DNA of 64,000 bases, from positions 1,736,001-1,800,000 of the forward strand of contig NZ_CP062803.1 of NCBI RefSeq assembly GCF_008801925.2, read 5' to 3'. The DNA comes from Cupriavidus basilensis (GTDB taxonomy: Bacteria > Pseudomonadota > Gammaproteobacteria > Burkholderiales > Burkholderiaceae). The notes below the pieces were generated by a model, which was not told the DNA's origin, ran no database searches, and was given only the letters and a program-made list of their open reading frames with translations. Both the position numbers and the translations under genes were made by a program. Below, piece after piece: positions 52,776 to 62,589 of this stretch; position 1 is the stretch's first letter, and every line of letters begins with the position of its first letter.

Positions 52776-53633
52776 TCAGAGTCCCTTGGGCAACAGCGCC
52801 GCCAGCGATTCGCGCATGGCTCGCGCAATCAGTTGCTGCCGCTCGCGCGGCATGCGGGCCAGCGTGGAGGCCACGCTGATGCCCGCCACCGGTTCGCCGT
52901 CCGTGCTGTGCACCGCCATGCCCACGGCCAGCACGCCGCTGGTGGCGTGATTGCCGATCACGGACCAGCCGCGCTCGCGTGTGGCGCGCACCAGGATGTT
53001 CATGCGCTCGGGCGTCATGCCGCCATAGTGGCCGAGGGCCGCGGCATTGGCGGCGATGGATCGCGCCACGTCGTCTTGCGGCAAGGCCGCCAGCAAGGCC
53101 AGCCCGGCAGCGCCGACGCCCAGCGGCTGGCGCGTGCCGACCTGGATCACGAGGATCTGCACCGGATGCGTCCCGACATGGCGCGCGATGCAGTGCGAGA
53201 TCGCGCCTTCGCGCACGACGGCGAACGCGGCATCCCCGCAAGCGGCACTCACGCGCGCCAGCACTGGCTGTAGCCGCGCCGCCAGGCCATCGGTGGCGTG
53301 CGGCTGCGCAAGCGCCGCCAGGCGCGGTCCCGCCACGTAGCGAAAGCGCCCGCGCTGCGCCACATAGCCGCTTTCCATCAAGGTAGCCAGCAGCCGGTAG
53401 ACGGTGGCGCGCTCCAGCGCCGCGATGCGGCACAGGTCGACCACGCGCAGGCCTTCGCGCCCGCTGGCCAGCACCGCATCCAGCAATTGCAGGCCGCGCC
53501 GCAGCGTGCGGCTGCCGCCGTCTTCGGCGGCTTCGGTGGCATCGGCGGCGCCGGGAAGGGGGCTGAGGATTGCCTTGCTCTTGGTGGAAACGTCCGGCAG
53601 GCGGACGTTTTGATTGGCGGAGCGGGCAGGCAT
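52776..53633 (-). CDS. IclR-family transcriptional regulator
   Basis: A 285-residue regulator. The winged helix begins at about residue 40 (LRRGLQLLDAVLASGREGLRVVDLCRIAALERATVYRLLATLMESGYV). The IclR effector domain has CIARHVGTHPVQILV and SVIGNHATSGVLAVGMAVHS. The start MPARSANQNV was chosen; an N-terminal tail of about 35 residues precedes the helix-turn-helix and contains a 9-bp inverted repeat. It is divergent from the Bug-ligase-lyase-SDR operon and probably controls it. Confidence 0.9.
   Translation of the reverse strand: MPARSANQNVRLPDVSTKSKAILSPLPGAADATEAAEDGGSRTLRRGLQLLDAVLASGREGLRVVDLCRIAALERATVYRLLATLMESGYVAQRGRFRYVAGPRLAALAQPHATDGLAARLQPVLARVSAACGDAAFAVVREGAISHCIARHVGTHPVQILVIQVGTRQPLGVGAAGLALLAALPQDDVARSIAANAAALGHYGGMTPERMNILVRATRERGWSVIGNHATSGVLAVGMAVHSTDGEPVAGISVASTLARMPRERQQLIARAMRESLAALLPKGL
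53588..53610. repeat. 9-bp inverted repeat at the iclR-type gene start
   Basis: AAACGTCCG-N5-CGGACGTTT, perfect arms, 23 bp into the regulator coding sequence and about 125 bp upstream of the divergent bug gene. It could be an operator; if so the regulator may bind within its own gene. Confidence 0.6.
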
Positions 53634-53735
53634 GGGGAAGAATTTCTCGGTCGATGGAAGCCACCCGCAGTATGCCGCAGCGCGGCCAGAAGGGGGCCAG
53701 CGACGGCATTGCACTGCCAAAACAGGAGACAAACC

Positions 53736-54731
53736 ATGACCTTGCATCATGCATCGCGCCGGCGCCTGCTGGCGTTCGCGGCGGCCTTAAGCCTGGCGGG
53801 CGGCCTCGCGCTGCCGCTTCATGCCCAGCCCACTGCCTGGCCCACCAAGCCCATCAAGCTCGTGGTCGGCTACGCCGCCGGCGGCGCCACGGACGTGATC
53901 GCGCGCATCATCGCGCTCAAGCTGGGCGAACAGCTGGGCCAGCCGATGGTGGTGGACAACCGGGCGGGCGCCAACAGTAACGTGGGCGCCGAAGTGGTGG
54001 CCAAGTCCGTGCCCGATGGCTATACGCTCTACGTCTACACCATCGCCAACACCATCAACGCGTCGCTGTACGACAAGCTTGGCTACGACCCGCAAAAGGA
54101 CTTCGAGCCCATCGGGCTGATCGCCAGGATTCCCAACATCCTGGTGGTGAACCCCAAGCTGCCGGTGAAAACCCTGGCCGACTACATCCGCTTTGCCAAG
54201 GCGTCGCAGGACGGCATCACCTTTGCCTCGTCGGGCAGCGGCTCGTCCATCCACCTGTCGGGCGAGATGTTCAAGATGCAGGCGCGGCTGAACATGCTGC
54301 ACATCCCGTATCGGGGCAGCGCGCCGGCGGTGACCGACCTGCTGGGCGGGCAGGTCCAGTCGATGTTCGACAACACGCCTTCTGCGCTGCCGCACGTGAA
54401 GGCGGGGCGGCTGCGCGCCATTGCCATCACCAGCGCCCAGCGCTCGCCGCTGCTGCCCGAGGTGCCGACCGTTGCCGAGTCGGGCTTTCCCGGCTTTGAC
54501 GTGCAATCGTGGTTCAGCCTGGCCGCGCCCGCCGGCACGCCGCGGCCGGTGATCGAGCGCCTGAACTCGGCCCTCAACAAGGTGCTGGCCGCGCCCGACG
54601 TGCGCCAGCGCTTGCAGGATCTGGCGGCCACCCCCGAGCCCGGCTCGCCAGAGCAGTTGCGCCGCCTGATCGCGGCGGAAACCAAGCGCTGGCACGACGT
54701 GGTGAAACAGTCTGGCGCCAAGGCCGAATAA
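53736..54731 (+). CDS. Bug/TctC-type periplasmic binding protein
   Basis: A 331-residue tripartite tricarboxylate transporter receptor. The signal peptide spans 1-31 (RRRLLAFAAALSLAGG ..., cleavage after LHA). The TctC pattern is shown by WPTKPIKLVVGYAAGGATDVIAR, MVVDNRAGANSNVG, SGSGSSIHLSGEMF and IPYRGSAPAVTDLLGGQVQ. It binds organic acids in the periplasm. No TctA/TctB membrane genes are nearby, as is common for the many orphan Bug proteins in this family of bacteria. It is the first gene of a four-gene operon. Confidence 0.94.
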   Translation: MTLHHASRRRLLAFAAALSLAGGLALPLHAQPTAWPTKPIKLVVGYAAGGATDVIARIIALKLGEQLGQPMVVDNRAGANSNVGAEVVAKSVPDGYTLYVYTIANTINASLYDKLGYDPQKDFEPIGLIARIPNILVVNPKLPVKTLADYIRFAKASQDGITFASSGSGSSIHLSGEMFKMQARLNMLHIPYRGSAPAVTDLLGGQVQSMFDNTPSALPHVKAGRLRAIAITSAQRSPLLPEVPTVAESGFPGFDVQSWFSLAAPAGTPRPVIERLNSALNKVLAAPDVRQRLQDLAATPEPGSPEQLRRLIAAETKRWHDVVKQSGAKAE

Positions 54732-54753
54732 GAAACAAGGAGCGTTGCCTACC

Positions 54754-56307
54754 ATGTACCCGATCGATTTCTTCTGGCGTGCCGCGGCGCGCTGGCCTGG
54801 CAACATTGCGATCGACGCCCCCGAAGGCGCGATCCGCTACGACGCGCTGGCCGCCCAGGTGGCCGCGCTGGCCACGGCGCTCAATGCGCTCGACAACACC
54901 CTGCAGAGCCGCGTGGGCATTTGCGCGAAGAACAGCGCCGAGCACATCGTCGCGCTCCTGGCGGTGCTGGCCTGCGGCAAGGTCTGGGTGCCGCTGAACC
55001 CCAAGAGCACCCAGCCGGAGATCCGCCGCATCATCGATGCCACCGAGCCCTCCATCCTGGTGCTCGATACGGCCTGCGCCGGCCTGCTGGAGGGCGCGGC
55101 CGGCGCGCGCATCTATAGTGGCTCGCCGCCGCCCGGGGAGGTGTCGGTGGCCGCGTTGATCGCGCAGCATGCCGGCGCATCGCGCCCGGCCTTTGCGCTG
55201 CCGGAGGATGCCACGCAGGCGATCAAGTTCACCGGCGGCACCACCGGCTTGCCCAAGGGCGTGATGCAGCCGTACCGCGCCTGGATGACCAACGTCGCCA
55301 ACCAGATCCACGCCTGGGGCTTTGATGAGCAAGAACGCTATATCGTGGCCGCGCCGATCACGCATGGCACGTCCACCTACCTGTTGCCCATCCTGGCGCA
55401 AGGCGGCTGCCACGTGGTGCTGGCCGAGGCCGGCGCCGAGGCGGTGCGCACGGCGTTTCGCGAGCGCGGCGGCACCGTGTGCTTCATGCCGCCAACGCTG
55501 GTCTACATGCTGATGGCGCTGCCCGGCGCCGCGCGCGCGGACTTCCCCTGCCTGCGCCGCCTGATCTACGGCGGCGCGCCCATGCCGCCCGAGAAGATCC
55601 GCGAGGTGCGCGCTTTTTTTGGCCCCGTGCTGGGCACCACCTACGGGCAGACCGAGGCGCCGCAGAGCCTGACCGTGATGCGCCCCGCGGATTTCGAGGA
55701 CGAGCGCAACTGGGCCGCCGTGGGCCTGCCCACCTGGTTCAGCGACGTGGCCATCATGTCCCCGGACGGCCGCCTGCTGCCCCCGGGCGAGGTCGGCGAG
55801 GTGGTGGCGCGCGGCGACCTGGTGATGAGCGGCTACTGGCGCCTGCCGGAGAAATCCGCCGAGACGCTGGTGGACGGCTGGCTGCACACGGGTGACCGCG
55901 GCCTGATCGACGAGCGCGGCTACCTGTACCTCAAGGACCGGCTCAAGGACATGGTCATCACCGGCGGCTTCAACGTCTATCCGGTGGACGTGGAGAACGC
56001 GCTGGGCCAGCACCCGGCGGTGCATGAATGCACGGTGTTCGGCGTGCCCGACGAAAAATGGGGCGAGGCGGTGCAGGCCGCCGTGCAGTTGCGCCCCGGC
56101 CAGCATGCCACCGAAGGCGAACTGATTGCCTTTGTGCGCGAGCGCCTGGGCCCCGTGCAAACGCCCAAGCGTATCCACTTCCATGCGAGCCTGCCGCGCT
56201 CCGCCGTGGGCAAGGTGCTCAAGACCGCGGTGCGCGAACGCGCCATCGCCCCTTCGGCCCCATCGGCCCCGACCCCTGCCAACGAATCCACTGCGAACCC
56301 ATCATGA
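54754..56307 (+). CDS. AMP-forming acyl-CoA ligase
   Basis: A 517-residue ANL-superfamily ligase. The P-loop FTGGTTGLPKGVM is at about 165, then TYGQTEAPQS, GWLHTGDRGLIDERGYLYLKDR (adenylate and hinge) and the C-terminal Lys in LPRSAVGKVLK. It activates a carboxylic acid to its CoA thioester. AAGGAG sits 12 bp before the ATG; a nearer TTG is too close. It overlaps the next gene by 4 bp (ATGA). The substrate is unknown; with a Bug binding protein and a citryl-CoA-lyase-like enzyme a hydroxy di- or tricarboxylate is plausible. Confidence 0.92.
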   Translation: MYPIDFFWRAAARWPGNIAIDAPEGAIRYDALAAQVAALATALNALDNTLQSRVGICAKNSAEHIVALLAVLACGKVWVPLNPKSTQPEIRRIIDATEPSILVLDTACAGLLEGAAGARIYSGSPPPGEVSVAALIAQHAGASRPAFALPEDATQAIKFTGGTTGLPKGVMQPYRAWMTNVANQIHAWGFDEQERYIVAAPITHGTSTYLLPILAQGGCHVVLAEAGAEAVRTAFRERGGTVCFMPPTLVYMLMALPGAARADFPCLRRLIYGGAPMPPEKIREVRAFFGPVLGTTYGQTEAPQSLTVMRPADFEDERNWAAVGLPTWFSDVAIMSPDGRLLPPGEVGEVVARGDLVMSGYWRLPEKSAETLVDGWLHTGDRGLIDERGYLYLKDRLKDMVITGGFNVYPVDVENALGQHPAVHECTVFGVPDEKWGEAVQAAVQLRPGQHATEGELIAFVRERLGPVQTPKRIHFHASLPRSAVGKVLKTAVRERAIAPSAPSAPTPANESTANPS

Positions 56308-57101
56308 CTTCCTCCGCTTCCTCCACGCCCGTCACCCGCCTTTGCACCCATACCCTTACCAGCCTGCATTACCGCGACGCGGACCTGGTCGAGGACCTGA
56401 TGGGCAAGAAGACCTTCACCGAGGTCATGCTCATGCAGATCCTGGGCCGTGCGCCGCGCCCGGTGGACCTGCGCATCACCGACGTGGTGCTGATCGTGCT
56501 GATGGAGCACGGCCTCACGCCCAGCGCCATCGCCACGCGGCTGATCTACATGAGCGCGCCCGAAAACCTGCAGGGCGCCGTATCCGCTGGCCTGCTGGCC
56601 GTGGGCAGCTCCTTCGTGGGCACCATGGAGAACTGCGCGCAGCTGCTCGACCGCATCGGCGCGGCCGCCGATCCCGATGCCGAGGCCATGGCGATCGCAC
56701 GCCACTACAAGTCCATCAAGAGCCATGTGCCCGGCTTTGGCCATCACCTGCACAAGCCGGTGGACCCGCGCGCCTACAAGCTGCTGGAAATGGGCCGCGC
56801 CGAGCCCGACCTGGCCGGCGACAAGATCCGCGCGCTGGAGCGCCTGTCCAGCGCGGTGGATGCCGTGGCCGGCCGTCCCATTACCATCAACGCCACCGGC
56901 GCCGTGGCTGCCTTGCTGGGTGAGCTGGGCGTGCCCACGGCCGTGATGCGCGGCTTTGCCGTGATTTCGCGCGCCGCCGGGCTGGTGGCGCATATCGTGG
57001 AGGAGCAGCAAAGCCCCTCGGGCCGCTTTATCTGGGACACCATCGAGCACGCGATCCCCTATGTGGGCGAAGGTGGGCAGCAGCCGGGGGAGGGGGCGTG
57101 A
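56304..57101 (+). CDS. Citryl-CoA lyase-like, citrate-synthase superfamily protein
   Basis: A 265-residue protein with only the catalytic portion of the citrate-synthase fold, as in citryl-CoA lyases. It has LMGKKTFTEVMLMQILGRAP, GLTPSAIATRLIYMSAPENLQGAVSAGLLAVGSSFVGTMENC, and GFGHHLHKPVDPRAYKLLEM, which holds the histidine region. The C-terminal part has the substrate region VMRGFAVISRAAGLVAHIVEEQ. In the family it cleaves a 3-hydroxyacyl-CoA such as citryl-CoA to acetyl-CoA plus a 2-oxo acid. The start overlaps the ligase stop codon, so ligase and lyase are coupled. Confidence 0.87.
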   Translation: MTSSASSTPVTRLCTHTLTSLHYRDADLVEDLMGKKTFTEVMLMQILGRAPRPVDLRITDVVLIVLMEHGLTPSAIATRLIYMSAPENLQGAVSAGLLAVGSSFVGTMENCAQLLDRIGAAADPDAEAMAIARHYKSIKSHVPGFGHHLHKPVDPRAYKLLEMGRAEPDLAGDKIRALERLSSAVDAVAGRPITINATGAVAALLGELGVPTAVMRGFAVISRAAGLVAHIVEEQQSPSGRFIWDTIEHAIPYVGEGGQQPGEGA

Positions 57102-57102
57102 C

Positions 57103-57957
57103 ATGACCAAGCCATCGAACGCTGGCGACAGCGCGGCGGCGGCTCGCCCGCCCGCGTTGCCGCTCGATCTTTCGGGCCGCACGGTGTTTGTCGCCGGCGC
57201 AGGCTCCGCGGGGCCGGGCTGGAGCATCGGCCGCGCGGCCAGCGTGACCTACGCGCGCCTGGGCGCGCAGGTCTGCGTGGTGGACCGCGACGCGGCCTCG
57301 GCCGGGGAAACCACGGCGCTGATCCGGGCCGAAGGCGGCATCGCCGAAACCTTCACGGGCGATGTGTCCGTGGAGGCCGAAGTGGTGCGGCTCTTTGCCG
57401 CAGCGCGCGAGCGCTTCGGCATGGTGGACGTGCTGCATCACAACGTGGGCATTGGCAAGACCGGTGGCCCGATGGAAACCACCGCGGACGACCTGGACCG
57501 CATCCACGCCGTCAACGTGCGCAGCCTGCTGCTGGCCAGCCAGCAGGTGCTGCCCGACATGGTGGCGCGCGGGCGCGGCGCCATCATCGCCATCTCGTCG
57601 GTGGCGGGCATGCGCTACGTGGGCTACCCGCACCTGGCCTACAGCGTGACCAAGGCCGCCGTGACGCAGTTCACGCGCATGCTGGCGCAGCAATACGCGC
57701 CACATGGTGTGCGCGCCAACACCGTGGTGCCGGGGCTGATCGACACGCCGCGCATCGCCACCACGGTGGCAAAGATGTTCTCCGGCACCAGCCTGGACGA
57801 GGCGCGCCGTGCGCGCGCCGCGCAAGTGCCGATGGGCCGCATGGGCAGCGCATGGGACGTGGCCCACGCCTGCGCCTTCCTCGCCTCCGATGCGGCGGCC
57901 TATGTCACCGGCACGGAGCTGGTGGTGGATGGCGGCATCACCGGGAAATTCGTGTGA
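57103..57957 (+). CDS. Short-chain dehydrogenase/reductase
   Basis: A 284-residue SDR. The nucleotide-binding turn is atypical (VFVAGAGSAGPGWSIGRA in place of TGxxxGxG). HHNVG replaces NNAG, and the catalytic set is Ser in AISSVAG with Tyr-x3-Lys in YSVTKAA. The C-terminus VTGTELVVDGG is standard. It starts 1 bp after the lyase stop codon, as the last gene of the operon. It probably oxidises or reduces a hydroxy/oxo acid produced in the pathway. Confidence 0.9.
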   Translation: MTKPSNAGDSAAAARPPALPLDLSGRTVFVAGAGSAGPGWSIGRAASVTYARLGAQVCVVDRDAASAGETTALIRAEGGIAETFTGDVSVEAEVVRLFAAARERFGMVDVLHHNVGIGKTGGPMETTADDLDRIHAVNVRSLLLASQQVLPDMVARGRGAIIAISSVAGMRYVGYPHLAYSVTKAAVTQFTRMLAQQYAPHGVRANTVVPGLIDTPRIATTVAKMFSGTSLDEARRARAAQVPMGRMGSAWDVAHACAFLASDAAAYVTGTELVVDGGITGKFV

Positions 57958-58061
57958 CACGCAATCCGTCGCCCCGTGTGCAGTAGTTGCTTAAAAGAAG
58001 GGATGACCGGCTAGCCATGTCCGCAGCGCGGATATTCGCGCTATGCCATTGCGCGAGGGAC

Positions 58062-58088
58062 TAAAGAGCCACTCAAGCTTGCCGATAT
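58062..58088 (+). promoter_or_regulatory. Sigma-28 (FliA) promoter of the chemoreceptor gene
   Basis: TAAAGAGC (58062-58069), an 11-bp spacer, and GCCGATAT (58081-58088). This is very close to the FliA consensus TAAAGTTT-N11-GCCGATAA. The start of transcription would be near 58095, leaving a leader of about 220 nt that includes a GCCGGC-N7-GCCGGC hairpin. The rest of the 355-bp gap (57958-58312) holds no gene. Confidence 0.82.
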
Positions 58089-58312
58089 GTAGTCATCGGC
58101 ATGAAGAATGCCGGCATTCCTTGCCGGCACGAGCCGATGTCTTCCTCCCGAAGCCGACGCTCGATCGGTTGCCACGACAAGCGAAAGTCAGGCATCCGTG
58201 CAGGCGGCGTTGCCACGCACCCGCCTGCCGGTCTCTCGCTTGCCTATCCGGGATGGCTCTGGCCGATGACCTCTTGCAATCCTCCTTTCTTTTTCCAGGA
58301 CGACGGACAAAC

Positions 58313-59902
58313 ATGCGTTTCAGTGACATGAAAATATCGACCCGCCTTACTGCCGGATTCGGCATTCTGGTTCTGTTGATCGCCTTCATGGGCGGCACAT
58401 CGATCATCAAGATTCATATGGTGGAAGGTGCATTGCACACCGTCTTGAGCGATTACTACAGGAAAATCGCCGAACTCAATGAGATCAAGGGAAACCTGAA
58501 CCAGGTCGCGCGCTCGCTGCGCAATATGGTGATCATGACGGTGGCGGCGGATATCGAGAAGGAACGTGAGCAGACCGCCGCCACGCAAAAGACCATTGCC
58601 GCCCAATGGGCCCGGCTAGAGGCCAAGATCGTCTCTGACAAGGGGCGGGCCGAGCTGGCCAAGGTGAACGCGGCGCGCGGTGCGTACGGTGCATTGCAGG
58701 ACAAGTTCCTTGGGCTGGTGGCGGCAGGCAATGCCGACGAGGCCAGGAACATGCTGCTGGGCGAGCTGCGCCCGGGCCAGCTGGCCTATTTCGCCGCCGT
58801 GGAAGGCCTGATCCAGCATCAGGACAATCGCATGGAAGAATCCACGAGCGAGGCCATCGACGCCGTCGAGCGCATGAAGACCACGATCTGGGCTTCGGGT
58901 GCCGTCGCGCTGCTGGTCGCCGTTTGCATGGCCACATGGATCATCCGCGCCATTACCCGGCCAATCAATCAGGCCGTGCGGGTGTCGGCGGCCGTGGCCG
59001 CGGGCGACCTGAGCCTGCAGTTCGATGCCAGCGGCAATAGTGAAACCGCCAGGCTGATGCGCGCGCTGAAGGACATGCAGGCCAACCTGGTGCGCGTGAT
59101 CGCCCACGTGCGTGAGAACGCCGAGGGCGTTGCCAGCGCAAGTCAGCAGATTGCCGATGGCAACCGCGACCTGTCCGGCCGTACCGAGGAACAGGCCAGC
59201 GCGCTGGAGCAGACCGCGGCCTCGATGGAGGAGCTCAGCTCCACGGTCAGGCAGAACGCCGACAACGCGCTGCAGGCCAATCAGTTCGCCATTGGCGCCA
59301 CCACGGTGGCGCGCAAGGGCGGCGACGTGGTCGGGCAGGTGGTGGGCACCATGAAGGAGATCAACGATAGCTCGCGCAAGATCGCCGACATCATCGGCGT
59401 GATCGACAGCATCGCGTTCCAGACCAACATCCTGGCGCTGAACGCCGCCGTGGAGGCCGCGCGCGCCGGTGAGCAGGGGCGGGGCTTTGCCGTGGTGGCG
59501 GGCGAGGTGCGCAACCTCGCGCAGCGCAGCGCCGAGGCGGCCAAGGAGATCAAGACGCTGATCACTGCCAGCGTGGAGCGCGTGGAGCAGGGCACGGCCA
59601 TGGTGGATCATGCCGGCGCGACCATGACGGAGATCGTGACGGCGATCAAGCGCGTGACCGACATCATGGGCGAGATCAGCGCAGCCAGCACGGAGCAGAG
59701 CGCGGGCGTGGCGCAGATCGAAACCGCCATGAGCCAGATGGACCAGGCCACCCAGCAGAACGCCGCGCTGGTGGAGCAAAGCTCGGCAGCGGCGGAAAGC
59801 CTGCATGCGCGGGCACGGCAACTGGTGCAGGCGGTGGCCGTGTTCAAGCTCCATCAGGAGCGTGGCGGGCATGGCGCGCCATCCGGCCTGACCGCGGCCT
59901 GA
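58313..59902 (+). CDS. Methyl-accepting chemotaxis protein
   Basis: A 529-residue transmembrane chemoreceptor. The first membrane helix is at about 10-30 and a four-helix-bundle periplasmic sensor at about 31-195. The second helix (about 196-216) is followed by a HAMP domain ([21 protein letters not shown]). The signalling domain contains the hairpin tip [20 protein letters not shown] with [19 protein letters not shown]. No C-terminal pentapeptide for CheR docking is seen. The start MRFSDMKIS is typical; the open frame upstream is leader. The ligand is unknown. Confidence 0.94.
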   Translation: MRFSDMKISTRLTAGFGILVLLIAFMGGTSIIKIHMVEGALHTVLSDYYRKIAELNEIKGNLNQVARSLRNMVIMTVAADIEKEREQTAATQKTIAAQWARLEAKIVSDKGRAELAKVNAARGAYGALQDKFLGLVAAGNADEARNMLLGELRPGQLAYFAAVEGLIQHQDNRMEESTSEAIDAVERMKTTIWASGAVALLVAVCMATWIIRAITRPINQAVRVSAAVAAGDLSLQFDASGNSETARLMRALKDMQANLVRVIAHVRENAEGVASASQQIADGNRDLSGRTEEQASALEQTAASMEELSSTVRQNADNALQANQFAIGATTVARKGGDVVGQVVGTMKEINDSSRKIADIIGVIDSIAFQTNILALNAAVEAARAGEQGRGFAVVAGEVRNLAQRSAEAAKEIKTLITASVERVEQGTAMVDHAGATMTEIVTAIKRVTDIMGEISAASTEQSAGVAQIETAMSQMDQATQQNAALVEQSSAAAESLHARARQLVQAVAVFKLHQERGGHGAPSGLTAA

Positions 59903-59977
59903 GCGGGGGCTGAACGGGGCCTGATTGGCCAAGGACCAGTAAAATAGCCGGCCAGGGTGGGTTTTCAAAGGCGGCAG

Positions 59978-62353
59978 GTGGCACAACGACAACAGGGTTT
60001 TCTTCTGACTCGGCACTGGCGGGATACGGCCGCCGGGACAGAAGTCGAGTTCTGGCTGGCGACCGACAGTGGCCCCCGGCATATCCGCCTGGCGCATCAG
60101 CCCTCGGTGGCATTTATCCCGGCTGAGCAGCGCGAGACCGCCGAGGCGGTCTTGCGCTGCGAGCGCAATGTGGCGTTGCGCGAACTCCCGCTCGCGGATT
60201 TCCATCGCCGCCCGGTGCTGGGCCTGTACTGCCAGCATTACCGCCAGCTCACCAAGCTGGAAAAACTGCTGAAGGAAGCCGGCGTCAGCGTCTACGAGGC
60301 CGACATCCGCCCCCCGGAGCGCTACCTGATGGAGCGCTTCATCACCGCGCCTGTCTGGTTTGCCGGCGAGGCCAACGTGGCCCACGGCGGGGGTCCCCTG
60401 CTCAACAGCCAGATGAAGCCAGGGCCAGCCTATCGGCCAACGCTGAAGCTGGTGTCGCTGGACATCGAGACCACCGCCCACGGTGACCTGTACTCGATCG
60501 CGCTCGAAGGCTGCGGCCAGCGCCAGGTGTATATGCTCGGCCCGCCCAACGGCGACGACAGTGCGGTCGACTTTGACCTGGAGTACTGCGCCAGCCACCC
60601 GCTGATGCTGCAAAAGCTGAACCAATGGCTTGCCCAGCACGATCCCGATGCCATCATCGGCTGGAACGTGGTGCAGTTCGACCTGCGCGTGCTGCAAAAG
60701 CATGCGGATCGCTATCAGGTCCCGCTGCTGTTCGGCCGGGGAGGCAATGTGCTGGAGTGGCGCGAGCACGGCTTCAAGGACAACCATTTCTTTGCCTGCG
60801 CCGCCGGTCGCCTGATCATCGATGGTATCGAAGCGCTGCGCTCCGCTACCTGGAACTTCCCGTCCTTCAGCCTGGAGAACGTGGCGCAGGCGCTGCTAGG
60901 CGAGGGCAAGTCCATCGATAACCCGTATCAGCGGATGGCGGAGATCGACCGCCGCTTTGCCGAGGACAAGCCCGCGCTGGCCCGCTACAACCTCAAGGAC
61001 TGCGAGCTGGTGACCCGGATCTTCGCCAAGACCGAGTTGCTGACCTTCTTGCTGGAGCGGGCCGCTGTCACCGGCTTGCCCGCGGACCGCAGCGGCGGCA
61101 GCGTGGCCGCCTTCACCCACCTGTACATGCCGCTGATGCATCGCCAGGGCTATGTCGCCCCGAACCTGGGCGAGGTGCCGGAGGGTGCCAGCCCCGGCGG
61201 CTTTGTCATGGATTCGCAGCCCGGGTTGTACGATTCGGTACTGGTGCTGGACTACAAGAGCCTGTACCCGTCCATCATCCGCACCTTCCTGATCGATCCG
61301 CTCGGGCTGGTGGAGGGGCTGCGGGATCCGTCCGACGAAAGCTCGGTGCCGGGATTTCGCGGCGCGCGCTTCTCGCGCACCCGGCATTGCCTGCCGGCCA
61401 TCGTCAAGCAGATCTGGCAAGGCCGGGAAGCGGCCAAGCGCGAAGGCAACAAGCCCTTGTCGCAGGCCCTGAAGATCATCATGAATGCGTTCTACGGGGT
61501 GCTAGGGTCCAGCGTCTGCCGCTTTTTCGACCCGCGCCTGGCGTCGTCGATCACCATGCGCGGCCACGAGATCATGCACCGCACGCGCGAGCTGATCGAG
61601 GCGCAGGGCTACCAGGTGATCTATGGCGATACCGATTCGACCTTTGTCTGGCTGAAGCAGCCGCATGCCGAGGAAGACGCCGACAGGATTGGCCGCATGC
61701 TTGTCCAGCAGGTGAACCAGTGGTGGCGGCAGCATCTGCAACAAGAGTACGGCCTGGACAGCGCGCTGGAGCTGCAGTACGAGACCCACTACCGCCGCTT
61801 CCTGATGCCCACCGTGCGCGGCGCAGAGCAGGGCAGCAAGAAGCGCTACGCGGGGCTGGTCGCCAGGGCGGACGGCAGTGAGGAGATGGTCTACAAGGGC
61901 CTGGAGACGGTACGCACGGACTGGACGCCGCTGGCCCAGCAGTTCCAGCAAGCGCTTTATCAACGCGTGTTCAAGAAGCAGCCGTACAGGGAATACGTGC
62001 AGGACTACGTCCGCCGCACCATGAGCGGCGAGTTCGACGCGCAACTGGTCTACCGCAAACGCTTGCGCCGCACGCTCGAAGACTATCAGCGCAACGTGCC
62101 GCCGCACGTGCGCGCGGCACGCATCGCGGACGAGTTCAACCGCAAGGAAGGGCGTCCGCTGCAATACCAGGACGGCGGCTGGATCAGCTATGTGATGACA
62201 GTGGCCGGCCCCGAGCCGCTGGAAACCCGGCGCTCGCCCATCGACTACGACCACTATCTCACGCGCCAGCTGCAGCCGGTGGCCGACGCCATCCTGCCCT
62301 TCCTGGGCGATGCGTTCGAGACGCTGGTGACGGGGCAGAAGGCCTTGTTTTGA
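59978..62353 (+). CDS. polB: DNA polymerase II (family B)
   Basis: A 791-residue family-B polymerase, closely like E. coli Pol II (783 residues) along its length. The 3'-5' exonuclease motifs are LVSLDIETT (Exo I), [14 protein letters not shown] (Exo II) and YNLKDCELV (Exo III). Polymerase motifs are [11 protein letters not shown] (A), [12 protein letters not shown] (B) and YGDTDST (C). The start is uncertain: GTG at 59978 ([14 protein letters not shown]) aligns with the E. coli N-terminus and is preferred; a GTG at 59957 adds seven residues. In E. coli it restarts or bypasses damaged replication and is SOS-induced; I see no LexA box here. Confidence 0.95.
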   Translation: MAQRQQGFLLTRHWRDTAAGTEVEFWLATDSGPRHIRLAHQPSVAFIPAEQRETAEAVLRCERNVALRELPLADFHRRPVLGLYCQHYRQLTKLEKLLKEAGVSVYEADIRPPERYLMERFITAPVWFAGEANVAHGGGPLLNSQMKPGPAYRPTLKLVSLDIETTAHGDLYSIALEGCGQRQVYMLGPPNGDDSAVDFDLEYCASHPLMLQKLNQWLAQHDPDAIIGWNVVQFDLRVLQKHADRYQVPLLFGRGGNVLEWREHGFKDNHFFACAAGRLIIDGIEALRSATWNFPSFSLENVAQALLGEGKSIDNPYQRMAEIDRRFAEDKPALARYNLKDCELVTRIFAKTELLTFLLERAAVTGLPADRSGGSVAAFTHLYMPLMHRQGYVAPNLGEVPEGASPGGFVMDSQPGLYDSVLVLDYKSLYPSIIRTFLIDPLGLVEGLRDPSDESSVPGFRGARFSRTRHCLPAIVKQIWQGREAAKREGNKPLSQALKIIMNAFYGVLGSSVCRFFDPRLASSITMRGHEIMHRTRELIEAQGYQVIYGDTDSTFVWLKQPHAEEDADRIGRMLVQQVNQWWRQHLQQEYGLDSALELQYETHYRRFLMPTVRGAEQGSKKRYAGLVARADGSEEMVYKGLETVRTDWTPLAQQFQQALYQRVFKKQPYREYVQDYVRRTMSGEFDAQLVYRKRLRRTLEDYQRNVPPHVRAARIADEFNRKEGRPLQYQDGGWISYVMTVAGPEPLETRRSPIDYDHYLTRQLQPVADAILPFLGDAFETLVTGQKALF

Positions 62354-62589
62354 CGGGGGCTCAGGCGTTGGCGTTTATCCAGCGCTGAGTCAACGTTAGA
62401 GGTTCGCGAGCTTCAAGGGATGCAGGAATTGGCGTCGACGGCATAGACGGCATAGTCACGCAGTTTCTTTTGCTTTTACATTAGGACCGCGTGCCCATGT
62501 CCGGTCGCTTCCACGGCAGTGTGGACTGCCGTGGAAGCAGGCGCCGCTATCTCTGCGAGGTGTCGCGCCGGCGTATTGGCAAGGTGCTG

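Noticed and set aside
59930..59977. LexA box before polB
   Set aside because: No CTGT-N8-ACAG-like palindrome is present.
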